This document shows, in pieces, positions 8,368 through 17,840 of a stretch of 64,000 nt of DNA. The position numbers and the translations under genes were made by a program. Below the pieces are notes generated by a model that did no database searches, was not told the DNA's origin, and saw only the letters and a program-made list of their open reading frames with translations. How positions within the stretch are numbered: position 1 is the first letter of the stretch; the number at the start of each line of letters is the position of its first letter. This stretch comes from VXPQ01 sp964608315 (lineage in GTDB: Bacteria > Bacteroidota > Rhodothermia > Rhodothermales > VXPQ01). Location: the NCBI GenBank assembly GCA_964608315.1, contig CAZSNF010000005.1:1-64000 (forward strand), written 5' to 3'.

Positions 8368-11271
8368 ATGCATTCGACCGTGAGATACGGATTTTGGCGA
8401 ACCGTTGCCGCCTTGTTGTTTTTTCTGCCCCTGCCGGCGTGGGCGCAAGGCGCGCTTGAAGGAACCGTGCGCGCCGCGGAGACAGATGCGCCGCTGGCCG
8501 ACGTTCAGGTGGTCCTGCCGGACCTGTACATGGGCGACAGTACGGACCCCGACGGGTTTTTCCGGATTGAGCGCATTCCGGCCGGCTTGCATCGGGTTGA
8601 GGCGCGCCTGCTCGGGTACGGTACGGAATTCGCAGAAGTGGTCGTCAGGGATGGCGCGGCGGTCCGGCTTGACGTGCGTCTGGTCGAGTCCCCCTTCCAG
8701 CTGGACGAAGTCGCCGTGGTCGGCAGCCGCGCGCGCCAGCGCACCGTAACCGAGTCGATGGTCCCGATAGACATTATTTCGAGCGATGCGCTTCAGGCGC
8801 AGGGACATGTCAACCTCGGGGACCAGCTCCGGACGATGGCGCCGTCGTTCAACGTAAATCCGCAGTCCGTGGGCGACGCCGCGAAAATTATTCGCCCCGC
8901 CAGTCTGCGCGGGTTGGCCCCTGACCATACCCTGGCGCTGGTCAACGGCAAACGCCGCCACCGCGCGGCCGTCATTACCTGGATAGGGAACGGCGTCGCC
9001 GACGGAGCGCAGGGCCCCGACATTTCGTCGATTCCGGCCATCGCCTTGCGGCAGGTCGAAGTGTTGCGCGACGGCGCGTCGGCCCAGTACGGCTCCGACG
9101 CGATCGCCGGGGTCATGAACTTCGCGCTCAGGGAAGATCGTTCCGGGGGCAGCGTCGAAGCGCACGCCGGCGGGTACGGGGAAGGCGACGGCGAAACATA
9201 CATGGTTTCGGCGCGCGCCGGCTTGCCGTTGGGGGGAACCGGATTCGTCCATGTCAGCGCCGAATACGGGGAGGCGAGACCCACCAGTCGAAGCGTGCAA
9301 CGAGACGACACCGCCCTGCTGATCGCTTCAGGCAACGAACATGTGCGAGACCCGGCGCAGATATGGGGGCGCGCCCGGGTGCGGGACGACATAAAAGCAT
9401 GGGTTCATTTCGGTTATCCCGCGCGCCGCGCCACGTTCTACGGACACGCCAATTACGCCGCCAAATCGGTAAGCGGCGGATTCTTCTTTCGCAATCCGCA
9501 CACGCGCACCGGCGTTTTCAGAGGGTACGCGCTGCATCCCGTGTCCCGCCGCAACGTATACGACGCCGACGGCGGACTTACGGATTTTCCCGATCCCGGC
9601 GATCCCGAACAACGCGACGCCGTCGTCTACGATGCGAACGGCGAGGTCGCAAGCCTGCCGGGACAGGCGGGCATTCCCTCGCTCCTCACAGGCGACGCGG
9701 TCTGGGCGGAAACCGGCGTGGTCGGCGCAGGCGACTGCCCTGCCATTCCGATCGTAAACCACGCGCCCGACGCGGAGGCCCTCGAAGCGGTCGAGAACAA
9801 CCCGAACTGCTTCACTTTCTACAGTCGATTCCCCGGCGGATTCACGCCTCAATTCGGCGGGGACGTTGCGGACAGGTCCGCGGTAGCCGGTTTGCGCGGA
9901 CGCGCCGACAATGGGTTTACCTGGGACGCCAGCGGCTCGTACGGCATGAACGCCGTGGATTTTTTCATCCGCAATACGGTCAATGCATCGCTTGGCCCCG
10001 CCACGCCCAGCGAGTTCGATCCGGGCCTGTACAGTCAGCGAGACATTAGCCTGAATCTCGATCTGACCTGGCCCATCGACGATATAGCGTATCTGGCCGG
10101 CGGCGCCGAATGGCGCGACGAACGCTTCAGGATCGAATCCGGACAAGTGGAATCCTGGTGGATCGGCCCGTACGCCAGCCAGGGATTCAGCGCGGGGTCC
10201 AACGGCTTTCCGGGATTCGGAGATATTGCTTCGGGAGCATGGAATCGAAGCAATATCGCGGTCTACGGCAATGCCGGTTTTGAAGGAGGCGAAAGCGCGC
10301 AATGGGGTCTCGACGGCGCAATCCGGTTCGAGAATTTCTCCGATTTCGGCGGCGCGCTGAACGGGAAATTGAGCGGTCGCTATGAACTGACGTCCATTCT
10401 TGCGCTGCGCGGCGGGTTCAGCACGGGTTTTCGCGCGCCCACCCCGGGTCAACAGAACGCATTCAACGTATCCACCCAGTTCGATCCGGCCCTGAACAAA
10501 CTGGTCAACAACGGTACGATCCCTTCGACCTCGCAGGTGGCTGCATTGCGCGGCGGACGCCCGCTCGACCCCGAAAAATCCATGAATTACACGGCGGGCC
10601 TGGCGCTGGACGGGGCGACTTTCAATCTGACCGCCGATTATTATCGCATCGATGTTTCGGACCGGCTTGCGCTGACACAGGTGTTTGCGCTGGTTCCGGA
10701 GGAGGTGGACGCGCTGGTCGCCGAAGGTATTTCCAGCGCGGGCAATCTGGCGAACTTTCGCTTTTTCACGAACGATTTCTCCACCCGGACGCAGGGCGTC
10801 GATCTGGTCGCTACGCATGTCCCTGCGGCCCTGCGCGGACGGGCGACGTTCGGTTTCGTTTTCAACCGCGCGATCGCCAGCGTGGTCTCGTGGAACGCCG
10901 ATGTGCTCGACGATACGCGCATTCGGCAGCTGGAGCAGGGATTGCCCCGAACCCGGTGGAATGTCTCCGGGAGATATATTCCGGGACGATTTCAGTTGCT
11001 GGGCCGGTTGAGTTACTACGGAGGCTGGTTCGACGCCCGGGACAATCGGCATTATGGCGGAGAGGCGCTGATAGATATGGAAGTTGCGTACGATTTCGGC
11101 GAAGCGCTGACGCTGACGCTCGGCGCGCGCAACGCCCTGAACCATTATCCGGAAAAAAACCCGAACGCTGCGGCTGTCGCAGGCAATCTCTACAGTCCGG
11201 CGACGCCTTTCAGTTATAACGGGGGCTACTACTACCTCCGTCTTGCGTACCGGTGGGATCGTTTCCGATGA
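8368..11271 (+). CDS. TonB-dependent outer-membrane receptor, paralogue 1
   Basis: This is a 967-aa outer-membrane transporter powered by TonB. A signal peptide (hydrophobic core AALLFFLPLPAWAQG) ends near residue 28. A carboxypeptidase-regulatory-like beta domain follows (about 30-105, GTVRAAETDAPLADVQVVLP), then a plug (about 120-235; SLRGLAPDHTLALVNGKRRH, EVLRDGASAQYGSDAIAGVM), then a 22-strand barrel ending in an aromatic segment LAYRWDRFR. Without an SusD partner next door it is not a clear SusC/SusD pair. The ATG at 8368 is chosen because it begins the signal peptide; upstream in-frame codons overlap thiL. It is closely related to the next gene along the whole length, with shared blocks such as GFRAPTPGQQNAFN and NNGTIPSTS. 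The substrate is unknown. Confidence 0.92.
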   Translation: MHSTVRYGFWRTVAALLFFLPLPAWAQGALEGTVRAAETDAPLADVQVVLPDLYMGDSTDPDGFFRIERIPAGLHRVEARLLGYGTEFAEVVVRDGAAVRLDVRLVESPFQLDEVAVVGSRARQRTVTESMVPIDIISSDALQAQGHVNLGDQLRTMAPSFNVNPQSVGDAAKIIRPASLRGLAPDHTLALVNGKRRHRAAVITWIGNGVADGAQGPDISSIPAIALRQVEVLRDGASAQYGSDAIAGVMNFALREDRSGGSVEAHAGGYGEGDGETYMVSARAGLPLGGTGFVHVSAEYGEARPTSRSVQRDDTALLIASGNEHVRDPAQIWGRARVRDDIKAWVHFGYPARRATFYGHANYAAKSVSGGFFFRNPHTRTGVFRGYALHPVSRRNVYDADGGLTDFPDPGDPEQRDAVVYDANGEVASLPGQAGIPSLLTGDAVWAETGVVGAGDCPAIPIVNHAPDAEALEAVENNPNCFTFYSRFPGGFTPQFGGDVADRSAVAGLRGRADNGFTWDASGSYGMNAVDFFIRNTVNASLGPATPSEFDPGLYSQRDISLNLDLTWPIDDIAYLAGGAEWRDERFRIESGQVESWWIGPYASQGFSAGSNGFPGFGDIASGAWNRSNIAVYGNAGFEGGESAQWGLDGAIRFENFSDFGGALNGKLSGRYELTSILALRGGFSTGFRAPTPGQQNAFNVSTQFDPALNKLVNNGTIPSTSQVAALRGGRPLDPEKSMNYTAGLALDGATFNLTADYYRIDVSDRLALTQVFALVPEEVDALVAEGISSAGNLANFRFFTNDFSTRTQGVDLVATHVPAALRGRATFGFVFNRAIASVVSWNADVLDDTRIRQLEQGLPRTRWNVSGRYIPGRFQLLGRLSYYGGWFDARDNRHYGGEALIDMEVAYDFGEALTLTLGARNALNHYPEKNPNAAAVAGNLYSPATPFSYNGGYYYLRLAYRWDRFR

Positions 11272-11272
11272 A

Positions 11273-11290
11273 GGATACGCTGAAATATGC
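11273..11290. repeat. Solitary end of the dispersed repeat
   Basis: The bases AAGGATACGCTGA at 11274-11286 match the terminal motif of the dispersed repeat family and start right after the stop codon of the first TonB-dependent receptor. The rest of the element is missing. A candidate promoter begins immediately downstream. Confidence 0.5.
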
Positions 11291-11292
11291 TC

Positions 11293-11322
11293 TTGACATA
11301 TACCCTCGGCAGGCAGTATCTT
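11293..11322 (+). promoter_or_regulatory. Candidate promoter of the second TonB-dependent receptor
   Basis: A perfect TTGACA at 11293-11298 is followed 18 bp later by TATCTT at 11317-11322, which continues TGT and so also resembles the Bacteroidota -7 form TAnnTTTG. It lies 110 bp before the ATG at 11433. The long leader has no recognised riboswitch. The call rests on motif match only. Confidence 0.45.
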
Positions 11323-11432
11323 GTCTCCGAATGCTCAGCCCGGGCTTCAAGGTTTCCTGAGTCCGGTCGAGAGGGCGGCGCAAAGCAGCGGTACGTCCAT
11401 AGCAACCTTGTCCCAACCTACTTGTCAATCTC

Positions 11433-14318
11433 ATGCAAAGCCGAATACTCTACGCATTCGCCGCAGCAATATTGGTGTTTTCGCCGGCGGCGCTTTTTGC
11501 GCAAGGGACCATCGAAGGAACGGTCAGCGACGAAAATGGCGTGTCCCTGCCCGACGTGCAGGTGGCCATTACGGCGTTGAACCTTGGCGACCTTAGCGAC
11601 GCCGATGGGAACTATACGATCAATCAGGTGCCTGCGGGAACCCATATGGTGGTTTTTCGCCTGCTTGGATACGAGTCGGCGTCCATGGAAGTAACCGTAA
11701 CGGACGGGGAAACGGCGCGGCTTGACGCGACCATCAGCGAAACCACGATTCTTCTCGCTGGTCTTGCCGTAGTCGGCAGCCGCTCGCAGCCTCGAACGGT
11801 TACGGAATCGCCCGTGCCCATCGACGTGATCCGCGGCGACGATTTCGTGAGTCAGGGGGATACGGACTTCGCCAACCTGCTGCGCAACGTAGTGCCTTCG
11901 TTCAACGTCAACATCCAGCCCATCAGCGACGCGGCGACATTCGCGCGCCCGGCGAACCTGCGCGGGCTGGCTCCTGACCATACGCTGGTGCTCGTCAACG
12001 GCAAGCGTCGGCACCGCACCGCAGTCATCACCTGGTACGGCAACGGCCTCGCCGACGGCGCCCAGGGTCCCGACATCGCGCTCATTCCCGGCCTAGCTCT
12101 GGAGCAGGCGGAAGTCTTGCGCGACGGAGCGGCGGCCCAATACGGCTCCGACGCCATCGCGGGCGTAATGAACTTCGTGCTCAAGGATGATCGGTCCGGC
12201 GGCTCCGTCTCAATCAAAACGGGCGGAAATTTCCTGGGCGACGCGAGCAACCGGGTCGACCGGGGGGTCCTTCCGGGAGACGGGGACATGTACACCATTT
12301 CGGCCAATGTCGGACTGCCGCTTGGCGCGGAAGGATTTCTGAACCTGACCGGCGAGTACGGGAACGCGCTTCCTACCGACCGCAGCGTACAGCGCAACGA
12401 CGCGCAACGCCTTATCGCCGCCGGCAACACGGACGTGCGCGAGCCCGCGCAAATCTGGGGAGCGCCCGAAATATCCAACGAGGTCAAGTTGTGGGCCAAC
12501 GCGGGGCACCCCATCAACGAGCAGATGGAAATCTACGGACACGGGAACTACGTGAGCAAGCAGGTTGAAGGCGGCTTCTATTTCCGTAACCCGAACACCC
12601 GCAGCGGGGTGTACGGAACCTCGAACGACGACGGCGACGACATCCTGCTCGTAGGCGACCTGCTGGACGCCGCCGACGGCGTACTGGACGGATCGGCCGG
12701 CTGCCCCGAAGTTCGGGTCGCAAACGGCGTCGTAACAGATCAGGCGGCCTGGGCCGAGGTGCTCAATAATCCCAACTGCTTCACCTTCCAGAAAATACTG
12801 CCGGGGGGCTTTACGCCGCAGTTCGGCGCGAACGTACTCGACGCCTCCGCCGTAGCGGGTCTCCGCGGAACCCGGGGCGGGGTGGATTGGGACGCCAGCG
12901 CAAGCTGGGGCAAGTCCAACATGGACTTTTATATGTACAACACGGTCAACGCGTCCCTGGGGCCCAATCAGCCGTGCAGCAACGAAGGCGAATCCCCGCA
13001 CGTTCCGGACCAATCCTGTACGCCATACTTCAACCCCGGGATATACGACCAGCAGGAAATAAACATCAACGTGGATCTGTCGTATCCCCTTAACGACCGG
13101 GTCAACCTCGCTGGCGGCGGCGAATGGCGCCAGGAGCGTTTTGAAATCATTCAAGGCGACGAACCGTCCTGGGTAGAAGGTCCGCTTGCCACGCAGGGCT
13201 TCACGCCTGGCTCCAATGGCTTTACGGGCTTTGGGCCCCTGACGGTCGGCAACTGGAACCGCAGCAATTTTGCGGGCTACGGGGACGTCGAGATTCAGGA
13301 TCCGGAACAGGCATGGAACGCCAGCGTGGCGGGCCGCATCGAGAATTTTTCGGATTTCGGGACGACGGTCAACGGGAAAGTCGCGGGACGCTGGGGCCTT
13401 ACCGAGGATTTCGCGTTGCGCGCCAGCGCCAGCACGGGGTTCCGCGCGCCCACGCCGGGACAGCAGAACGCCTTTAACATCTCGACGATCTACGACCCCG
13501 AGATTATGGATCTTACCAACAACGGTACGATCCCTTCGACCTCGCTGCTGGCCCAGCAGTACGGCGGCGAACCGCTCGAGCCCGAAAAATCCACCAACCT
13601 GGCCCTCGGCGTAGTATTCGACAAAGGTCCCCTGATCTTGTCGGCGGACTTTTTCCAGATCGGCATGTCGGATCGCCTCACGACGAGTCAAAACTACGCC
13701 CTCGACGCGGATGACATCCAGAGGCTTCTGGACGAGAATATTATCCGGCCCGGCGGCGTCCTCAGGCGGTTCCGGTTCTTCATCAACGACTTCGCAACGC
13801 GTACGCGGGGCATAGACCTCGTAGGCGCCTACCGCATAGGAGGTCAACGAGGCGCCGTAACGACGCTCAGCACCGCCTGGAACTGGACTTCCACCGAAGT
13901 GACCAAGTTCAATGAAATGACCCTGAGCGCCAACCGAATCCGGATTCTCGAGGAAGGGCTTCCCGGCGTACGCGGGAACGTGTCCGTCAACCACGCCTTC
14001 CCGAACAGTAAAACGAGCGTCCTGGTGCGCGCCAGTTACTGGGACGGCTACTACGACGGAGAGCAGCCTTACTACTCGTCCGATCCAGACAACACGATCG
14101 ACTATCCGTCCCGCATACTTTTCGACGTCGAGGCCAGCCATTCCTTTACGGACTATCTGGCCCTTACGATCGGAGCCCAGAACGTGCTGAACACCTTCCC
14201 GGAGGAGTATCCCGGCGCGGCGGCCGGCGTGGGCAACACCTACGGACAGTTCACTCCGTTCGGCTTCAACGGGGCTTTCTACTACGCTCGCGTACGGTAC
14301 AGCTTCGACTGGAAATAA
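11433..14318 (+). CDS. TonB-dependent outer-membrane receptor, paralogue 2
   Basis: This is a 961-aa outer-membrane receptor with a signal peptide (AFAAAILVFSPAALFAQ, cleavage near residue 24) and a carboxypeptidase-regulatory-like domain at about 25-100 (GTVSDENGVSLPDVQVAI). The plug spans about 115-230 (LRGLAPDHTLVLVNGKRRH, EVLRDGAAAQYGSDAIAGVM) and a long beta barrel follows. It is a tandem paralogue of the gene before it. The plug and barrel-end blocks are nearly the same, while the surface-loop stretches around residues 390-450 differ. This one has cysteines in CSNEGESPHVPDQSC that the first lacks. Such divergence in loops suggests different ligands. It is followed by a strong terminator. 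Confidence 0.92.
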   Translation: MQSRILYAFAAAILVFSPAALFAQGTIEGTVSDENGVSLPDVQVAITALNLGDLSDADGNYTINQVPAGTHMVVFRLLGYESASMEVTVTDGETARLDATISETTILLAGLAVVGSRSQPRTVTESPVPIDVIRGDDFVSQGDTDFANLLRNVVPSFNVNIQPISDAATFARPANLRGLAPDHTLVLVNGKRRHRTAVITWYGNGLADGAQGPDIALIPGLALEQAEVLRDGAAAQYGSDAIAGVMNFVLKDDRSGGSVSIKTGGNFLGDASNRVDRGVLPGDGDMYTISANVGLPLGAEGFLNLTGEYGNALPTDRSVQRNDAQRLIAAGNTDVREPAQIWGAPEISNEVKLWANAGHPINEQMEIYGHGNYVSKQVEGGFYFRNPNTRSGVYGTSNDDGDDILLVGDLLDAADGVLDGSAGCPEVRVANGVVTDQAAWAEVLNNPNCFTFQKILPGGFTPQFGANVLDASAVAGLRGTRGGVDWDASASWGKSNMDFYMYNTVNASLGPNQPCSNEGESPHVPDQSCTPYFNPGIYDQQEININVDLSYPLNDRVNLAGGGEWRQERFEIIQGDEPSWVEGPLATQGFTPGSNGFTGFGPLTVGNWNRSNFAGYGDVEIQDPEQAWNASVAGRIENFSDFGTTVNGKVAGRWGLTEDFALRASASTGFRAPTPGQQNAFNISTIYDPEIMDLTNNGTIPSTSLLAQQYGGEPLEPEKSTNLALGVVFDKGPLILSADFFQIGMSDRLTTSQNYALDADDIQRLLDENIIRPGGVLRRFRFFINDFATRTRGIDLVGAYRIGGQRGAVTTLSTAWNWTSTEVTKFNEMTLSANRIRILEEGLPGVRGNVSVNHAFPNSKTSVLVRASYWDGYYDGEQPYYSSDPDNTIDYPSRILFDVEASHSFTDYLALTIGAQNVLNTFPEEYPGAAAGVGNTYGQFTPFGFNGAFYYARVRYSFDWK

Positions 14319-14351
14319 ACCGCGCATACGCCGTATCGCGCGATAAACAGG

Positions 14352-14389
14352 AAAAGGAGAGGGGCGGCGAACCGTCCCTCTCCTTTTTT
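14352..14389 (+). terminator. Rho-independent terminator after the TonB-receptor pair
   Basis: A perfect 12-bp stem (AAAAGGAGAGGG at 14352-14363 with CCCTCTCCTTTT at 14376-14387) encloses a 12-base loop and runs into a T tract ending at 14389. It lies 33 bp after the stop of the second receptor. It separates that gene from atpD. Confidence 0.9.
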
Positions 14390-14518
14390 CGTACAGACCG
14401 GAAGCGCCCGGCGCGGCGACGACAGGCGACAGAAAGATTTTGGCCTGTTTTGATTAGGGCCGCCGGAACACTCGAAAAACCGTCTTTTCCGGTTCGGTTT
14501 CGCACATTCTTTGCGATC

Positions 14519-14524
14519 TATAAT
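14519..14524 (+). promoter_or_regulatory. Possible -10 element upstream of atpD
   Basis: A perfect TATAAT lies 84 bp before the atpD start, downstream of the terminator. No convincing -35 hexamer stands at 16-19 bp (the region reads GGTTTC or TCGGTT), so the promoter is only suggested. Just upstream, CCGGAA and TTCCGG at about 14463-14491 form a short imperfect inverted repeat. Confidence 0.35.
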
Positions 14525-14607
14525 CCCGGCGAGAAGTAACATTCGTCTGGATTCGTTGCGCAATTTAAATTACGACTTTTCAATACGAGCTAACAGGGAC
14601 AAGCGCT

Positions 14608-16095
14608 ATGGCGAACGGCAAGATCGTTCAGATAATCGGACCTGTCGTGGACGCGGAATTTCCATCCGGCGACGTTCCCGAGATTCTTTCTGCGTTGACG
14701 ATCGGGCGAGACCAGGGAGACGATCTGGTCCTGGAAGTGCAGCAGCACCTCGGGGAAAATCGCGTTCGCACGATCGCCATGGATTCCACGGACGGCCTTA
14801 CGCGCGGCGTAGAGGTCGTGAATACGGGGCGCGCCATCGCCATGCCGGTCGGGGAGGAAATACGAGGACGCCTGCTCAATGTGGTCGGGCGCGCCATCGA
14901 CGGATTCCCGCAGCCCGAAGTAAGCGAATGGCGCCCGATTCACCGGGAAGCCCCCGCCTTCGACGAATTGCAGACGAGTATCGAGATGCTGGAAACAGGC
15001 ATCAAGGTAATCGACCTGATTCAGCCGGTGGCGCGAGGCGGCAAGGTAGGCTTGTTCGGCGGCGCCGGCGTAGGCAAAACGGTGCTCATTCAGGAGCTCA
15101 TCAACAATATCGCCAAGGCGCACGAGGGGCTTTCCGTCTTCGCCGGCGTCGGGGAACGCACCCGCGAGGGAAACGACTTGTTGCGCGAGATGCTCGAATC
15201 CGGCGTCATGAGCTACGGCGAGGAATTTCGCCAGACGATGGAGGAAGGAGGCTGGGACTTGAGTCAGGTAGACGAAGAAGCGCTGCGGCAGTCCAACATT
15301 ACGCTCGTCTTCGGACAAATGAACGAGCCGCCCGGCGCCCGCGCCCGCGTCGCTCTGGCGGGCCTGACCGTCGCGGAATATTTTCGCGATCTGGGCGGCC
15401 GGGACGTACTCCTCTTCGTAGACAACATTTTCCGTTTTACGCAGGCCGGTTCGGAGGTTTCGGCCCTGCTTGGCCGCATGCCCAGCGCCGTGGGCTACCA
15501 GCCTACGCTCGCCACCGAAATGGGCGAACTGCAAGAGCGCATCACCTCGACCCGGGACGGCGCCATCACCTCTTTTCAGGCTATTTACGTCCCGGCGGAC
15601 GACCTCACGGACCCCGCGCCCGCCACCACGTTTGCGCACCTCGACGCAACGACGGTTCTTTCGCGCCAGATCGCCTCGCTGGGAATCTATCCGGCTATCG
15701 ACCCGCTGGATTCGACCAGCCGCATTCTGGACGCCCGCATCGTGGGCGAGGAACATTACCGAACGGCCCAGGAAGTCAAGGAACTCCTTCAGCGCTACAA
15801 GGAATTGCAGGATATTATCGCCATTCTCGGCATGGACGAGTTGTCCGACGAGGACAAACTGGTGGTGCAGCGGGCCCGCCGCGCCCAGCGCTTCATGAGC
15901 CAGCCGTTCTTTGTGGCCCAGCAGTTCACCGGCATCGAAGGCAAGTATGTCAAGGTGGAGGATTCGATTCGCGGGTTCCGGGCCATTCTGGAAGGAGAAA
16001 TGGACCAATACCCCGAAAGCGCCTTCAACCTGAAGGGTTCCATTGAAGAGGTTGCGGAAGCCGGCGAGAAGATGCTCGCGGAGGAAACCGCGTAA
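14608..16095 (+). CDS. atpD: ATP synthase F1 subunit beta
   Basis: This is the catalytic beta subunit of F1, 495 aa. The P-loop GGAGVGKTV lies at about residue 151-159, the catalytic Glu is in the GERTREGND block, and LLFVDNIFRFTQAGSEVSALLGRMPSAVGYQPTL covers Walker B and the adenine pocket. The C-terminal helical domain has the DELSDEDK segment, close to the DELSEED of other species. The gene is followed by atpC only; the other F1Fo genes are not in the window. This split is common in Bacteroidota. The start ATG follows a weak GGGACAAG ribosome site. Confidence 0.98.
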   Translation: MANGKIVQIIGPVVDAEFPSGDVPEILSALTIGRDQGDDLVLEVQQHLGENRVRTIAMDSTDGLTRGVEVVNTGRAIAMPVGEEIRGRLLNVVGRAIDGFPQPEVSEWRPIHREAPAFDELQTSIEMLETGIKVIDLIQPVARGGKVGLFGGAGVGKTVLIQELINNIAKAHEGLSVFAGVGERTREGNDLLREMLESGVMSYGEEFRQTMEEGGWDLSQVDEEALRQSNITLVFGQMNEPPGARARVALAGLTVAEYFRDLGGRDVLLFVDNIFRFTQAGSEVSALLGRMPSAVGYQPTLATEMGELQERITSTRDGAITSFQAIYVPADDLTDPAPATTFAHLDATTVLSRQIASLGIYPAIDPLDSTSRILDARIVGEEHYRTAQEVKELLQRYKELQDIIAILGMDELSDEDKLVVQRARRAQRFMSQPFFVAQQFTGIEGKYVKVEDSIRGFRAILEGEMDQYPESAFNLKGSIEEVAEAGEKMLAEETA

Positions 16096-16171
16096 GCGGG
16101 GATTCCCGTTCGCTCGCCACCGGTTTTTTCGGCGTTCGGCGCCCTGCCCGACGGCATAACGTCCAAGCCCT

Positions 16172-16597
16172 ATGGCCCATCTTCAGGTTGAAATCGTTGC
16201 TCCGGATCGGCGCGTCTTTCAGGGAGACGCGCGGGGCGTTCAGGCGCCGGGCCGGTTTGGTTCGTTCGAAGTGCTCTTTAACCATGCGCCCATGATCGCC
16301 GCGTTCGATATTGGCGCAGTGCGCGTTACGTCGCCCGACGGAGACCAGGTGGTTTTCGCTTCGAGCGGGGGTTTTCTCGAAGTGATAGACAATCGGGTTA
16401 CGGTCCTCGCGGACACCGCCGAGCCGGTTTCCGAAATAGATACGCAACGAGCGAAAGCCGCCGAAGAACGGGCATTGCAGCGGTTGCAATCAACCGAAGG
16501 AGCCCTCGACCGGGGGCGGGCCAGCCGCTCGCTTGAGCGGGCCCGTAACAGGTTGCGCGTGGCGATGGGGCGCATCGGCAAAACGGGTTCGGGATAA
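16172..16597 (+). CDS. atpC: ATP synthase F1 subunit epsilon
   Basis: This is the 141-aa central-stalk epsilon subunit, which couples rotation and can inhibit ATP hydrolysis. The N-terminal beta sandwich is clear (LQVEIVAPDRRVFQGDARGVQAPGRFG, NHAPMIAAFDIGAV, GGFLEVIDNRVTVLAD) and is followed by an alpha-helical pair (DTQRAKAAEERALQRLQS). It lies 76 bp after atpD in the usual order, and its stop codon directly touches the ATG of the next gene. Confidence 0.93.
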   Translation: MAHLQVEIVAPDRRVFQGDARGVQAPGRFGSFEVLFNHAPMIAAFDIGAVRVTSPDGDQVVFASSGGFLEVIDNRVTVLADTAEPVSEIDTQRAKAAEERALQRLQSTEGALDRGRASRSLERARNRLRVAMGRIGKTGSG

Positions 16598-17758
16598 ATG
16601 GTCACGCTGAACGATCTCCCCACGCCCTGCCTGCTGATCGAGCACTCTCGCCTCACCGCGAATATTTCGGCCATGCAGGCCCGCGCCGACGCGCAGGGGG
16701 TTCGCTTGCGCCCGCACATCAAAACGCACAAGTCCACGGCGCTGGCCCGCAGGCAACAGGAGGCGGGTGCGCGCGGCGTAACCGTGGCGACCGCAGGCGA
16801 AGCGGAATGCTTCGCGCGCGCAGGTTTCGACGATATACGCATTGCGTACCCCGCAATCGGATCGGATCGGCTGGCGCGCATAGCCGATCTGGGCGCCCTT
16901 GCTCGCGTGTCTTTCTGTATCGATACCGTACCCGGCGCGCGGGCCGCCAGCGAATTCTTTGCCGCCCGCGGCGCTGTCGCCGAGGTATTGATCGAGGTGA
17001 ATACGGGTCAACATCGCTGCGGCGTAGATCCGGAAGATGCGCGCGCCGTAGCGCTTGCGCGCACCGTGGCCGAATCTCCCGGAATGCGTCTTGCCGGTAT
17101 CCTTACGCACGCCGGACAGGTCTACAAGGGGCCGCCGGAGGGGATTTCGAAGGAAGAAGCTATACGCGCCGTTTCCCGGCGCGAACGGGACACGATGCTC
17201 CGGTTCGCCATGCGCTTGCGGGAAGCCGGACTTGCGGAACCGGACTCCTTCGAAATAAGCATAGGCTCGACGCCCACGATGCACGCCTTCGAAAACAGGC
17301 GGGAAGGCGGATTCCTCATTACCGAAATTCGTCCCGGCAACTATATTTTTCACGACGCCATGCAGGCGGCGCTTGGCGCGGCCACGCTAAAGGACTGCGC
17401 GCTCACGGTGCTGACGACGGTGGTCAGCCGCCATCGCACGGCATCGGGAAGGGAACGACTGTTTGCCGACGCCGGTTCGAAAACCGTCGCCTCGGACCAG
17501 GGGGCGCTTACGGACGGCTATGGGCAGTTGCTGTACGACGCCCGCCGCATGGAGCCGTTGCCCCACGCCCGCATCGCTTCGCTGTCCGAAGAACACGCCT
17601 GGATCGACGTGCCGGGCGGATCGACCCTTGAAGTGGGAGACCGCATCCGATTCGTGCCGAATCATGCCTGCGTATGCATGCACCTGCACGAAACCGCATG
17701 GCTCGTCAATGGCGAGGACGTACTGGAGGCCGTGCCTGTCGACGCCCGCGCACGGTAA
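16598..17758 (+). CDS. PLP-dependent fold-III enzyme, D-threonine aldolase / D-serine dehydratase-like
   Basis: This is a 386-aa alanine-racemase-fold enzyme. The PLP lysine lies in RLRPHIKTHKS at about residue 45. The barrel continues with VTVATAGEAECFARAG and EVLIEVNTGQHRCGVDP. The C-terminal beta domain has the metal-binding NHACVCMHLHET segment (His and Cys at about 352-354), typical of D-threonine aldolase and eukaryote-like D-serine dehydratase. These enzymes cleave or deaminate D-hydroxy amino acids. The exact substrate is not readable. The start codon is contiguous with the atpC stop, so it may share the atpDC transcript without a functional link. Confidence 0.85.
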   Translation: MVTLNDLPTPCLLIEHSRLTANISAMQARADAQGVRLRPHIKTHKSTALARRQQEAGARGVTVATAGEAECFARAGFDDIRIAYPAIGSDRLARIADLGALARVSFCIDTVPGARAASEFFAARGAVAEVLIEVNTGQHRCGVDPEDARAVALARTVAESPGMRLAGILTHAGQVYKGPPEGISKEEAIRAVSRRERDTMLRFAMRLREAGLAEPDSFEISIGSTPTMHAFENRREGGFLITEIRPGNYIFHDAMQAALGAATLKDCALTVLTTVVSRHRTASGRERLFADAGSKTVASDQGALTDGYGQLLYDARRMEPLPHARIASLSEEHAWIDVPGGSTLEVGDRIRFVPNHACVCMHLHETAWLVNGEDVLEAVPVDARAR

Positions 17759-17790
17759 TCTTCAGGGCGTTCGGACCCCCGGACGCTTTC

Positions 17791-17827
17791 GGGCCGGATG
17801 CCTGCGCGTTCGCAAGCAATCCGGCCC
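17791..17827. terminator. Bidirectional stem-loop between convergent genes
   Basis: GGGCCGGAT at 17791-17799 pairs with ATCCGGCCC at 17819-17827, and the loop can form a further TGCG/CGCA helix. It lies between the plus-strand PLP enzyme and the minus-strand glnN, 33 bp from one stop and 14 bp from the other. There is no long T tract, so it may work only partly as an intrinsic terminator. Confidence 0.55.
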
Positions 17828-17840
17828 GTTACGCTGCGGA

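Noticed and set aside
11433..14318. SusC/SusD-type glycan uptake locus
   Set aside because: No SusD-like lipoprotein gene or glycan hydrolase lies next to the receptors.
12210..14327. Minus-strand open frame of 705 codons opposite the second TonB-dependent receptor
   Set aside because: Antisense shadow of a gene with a full receptor domain order; no signal, motif or ribosome site.
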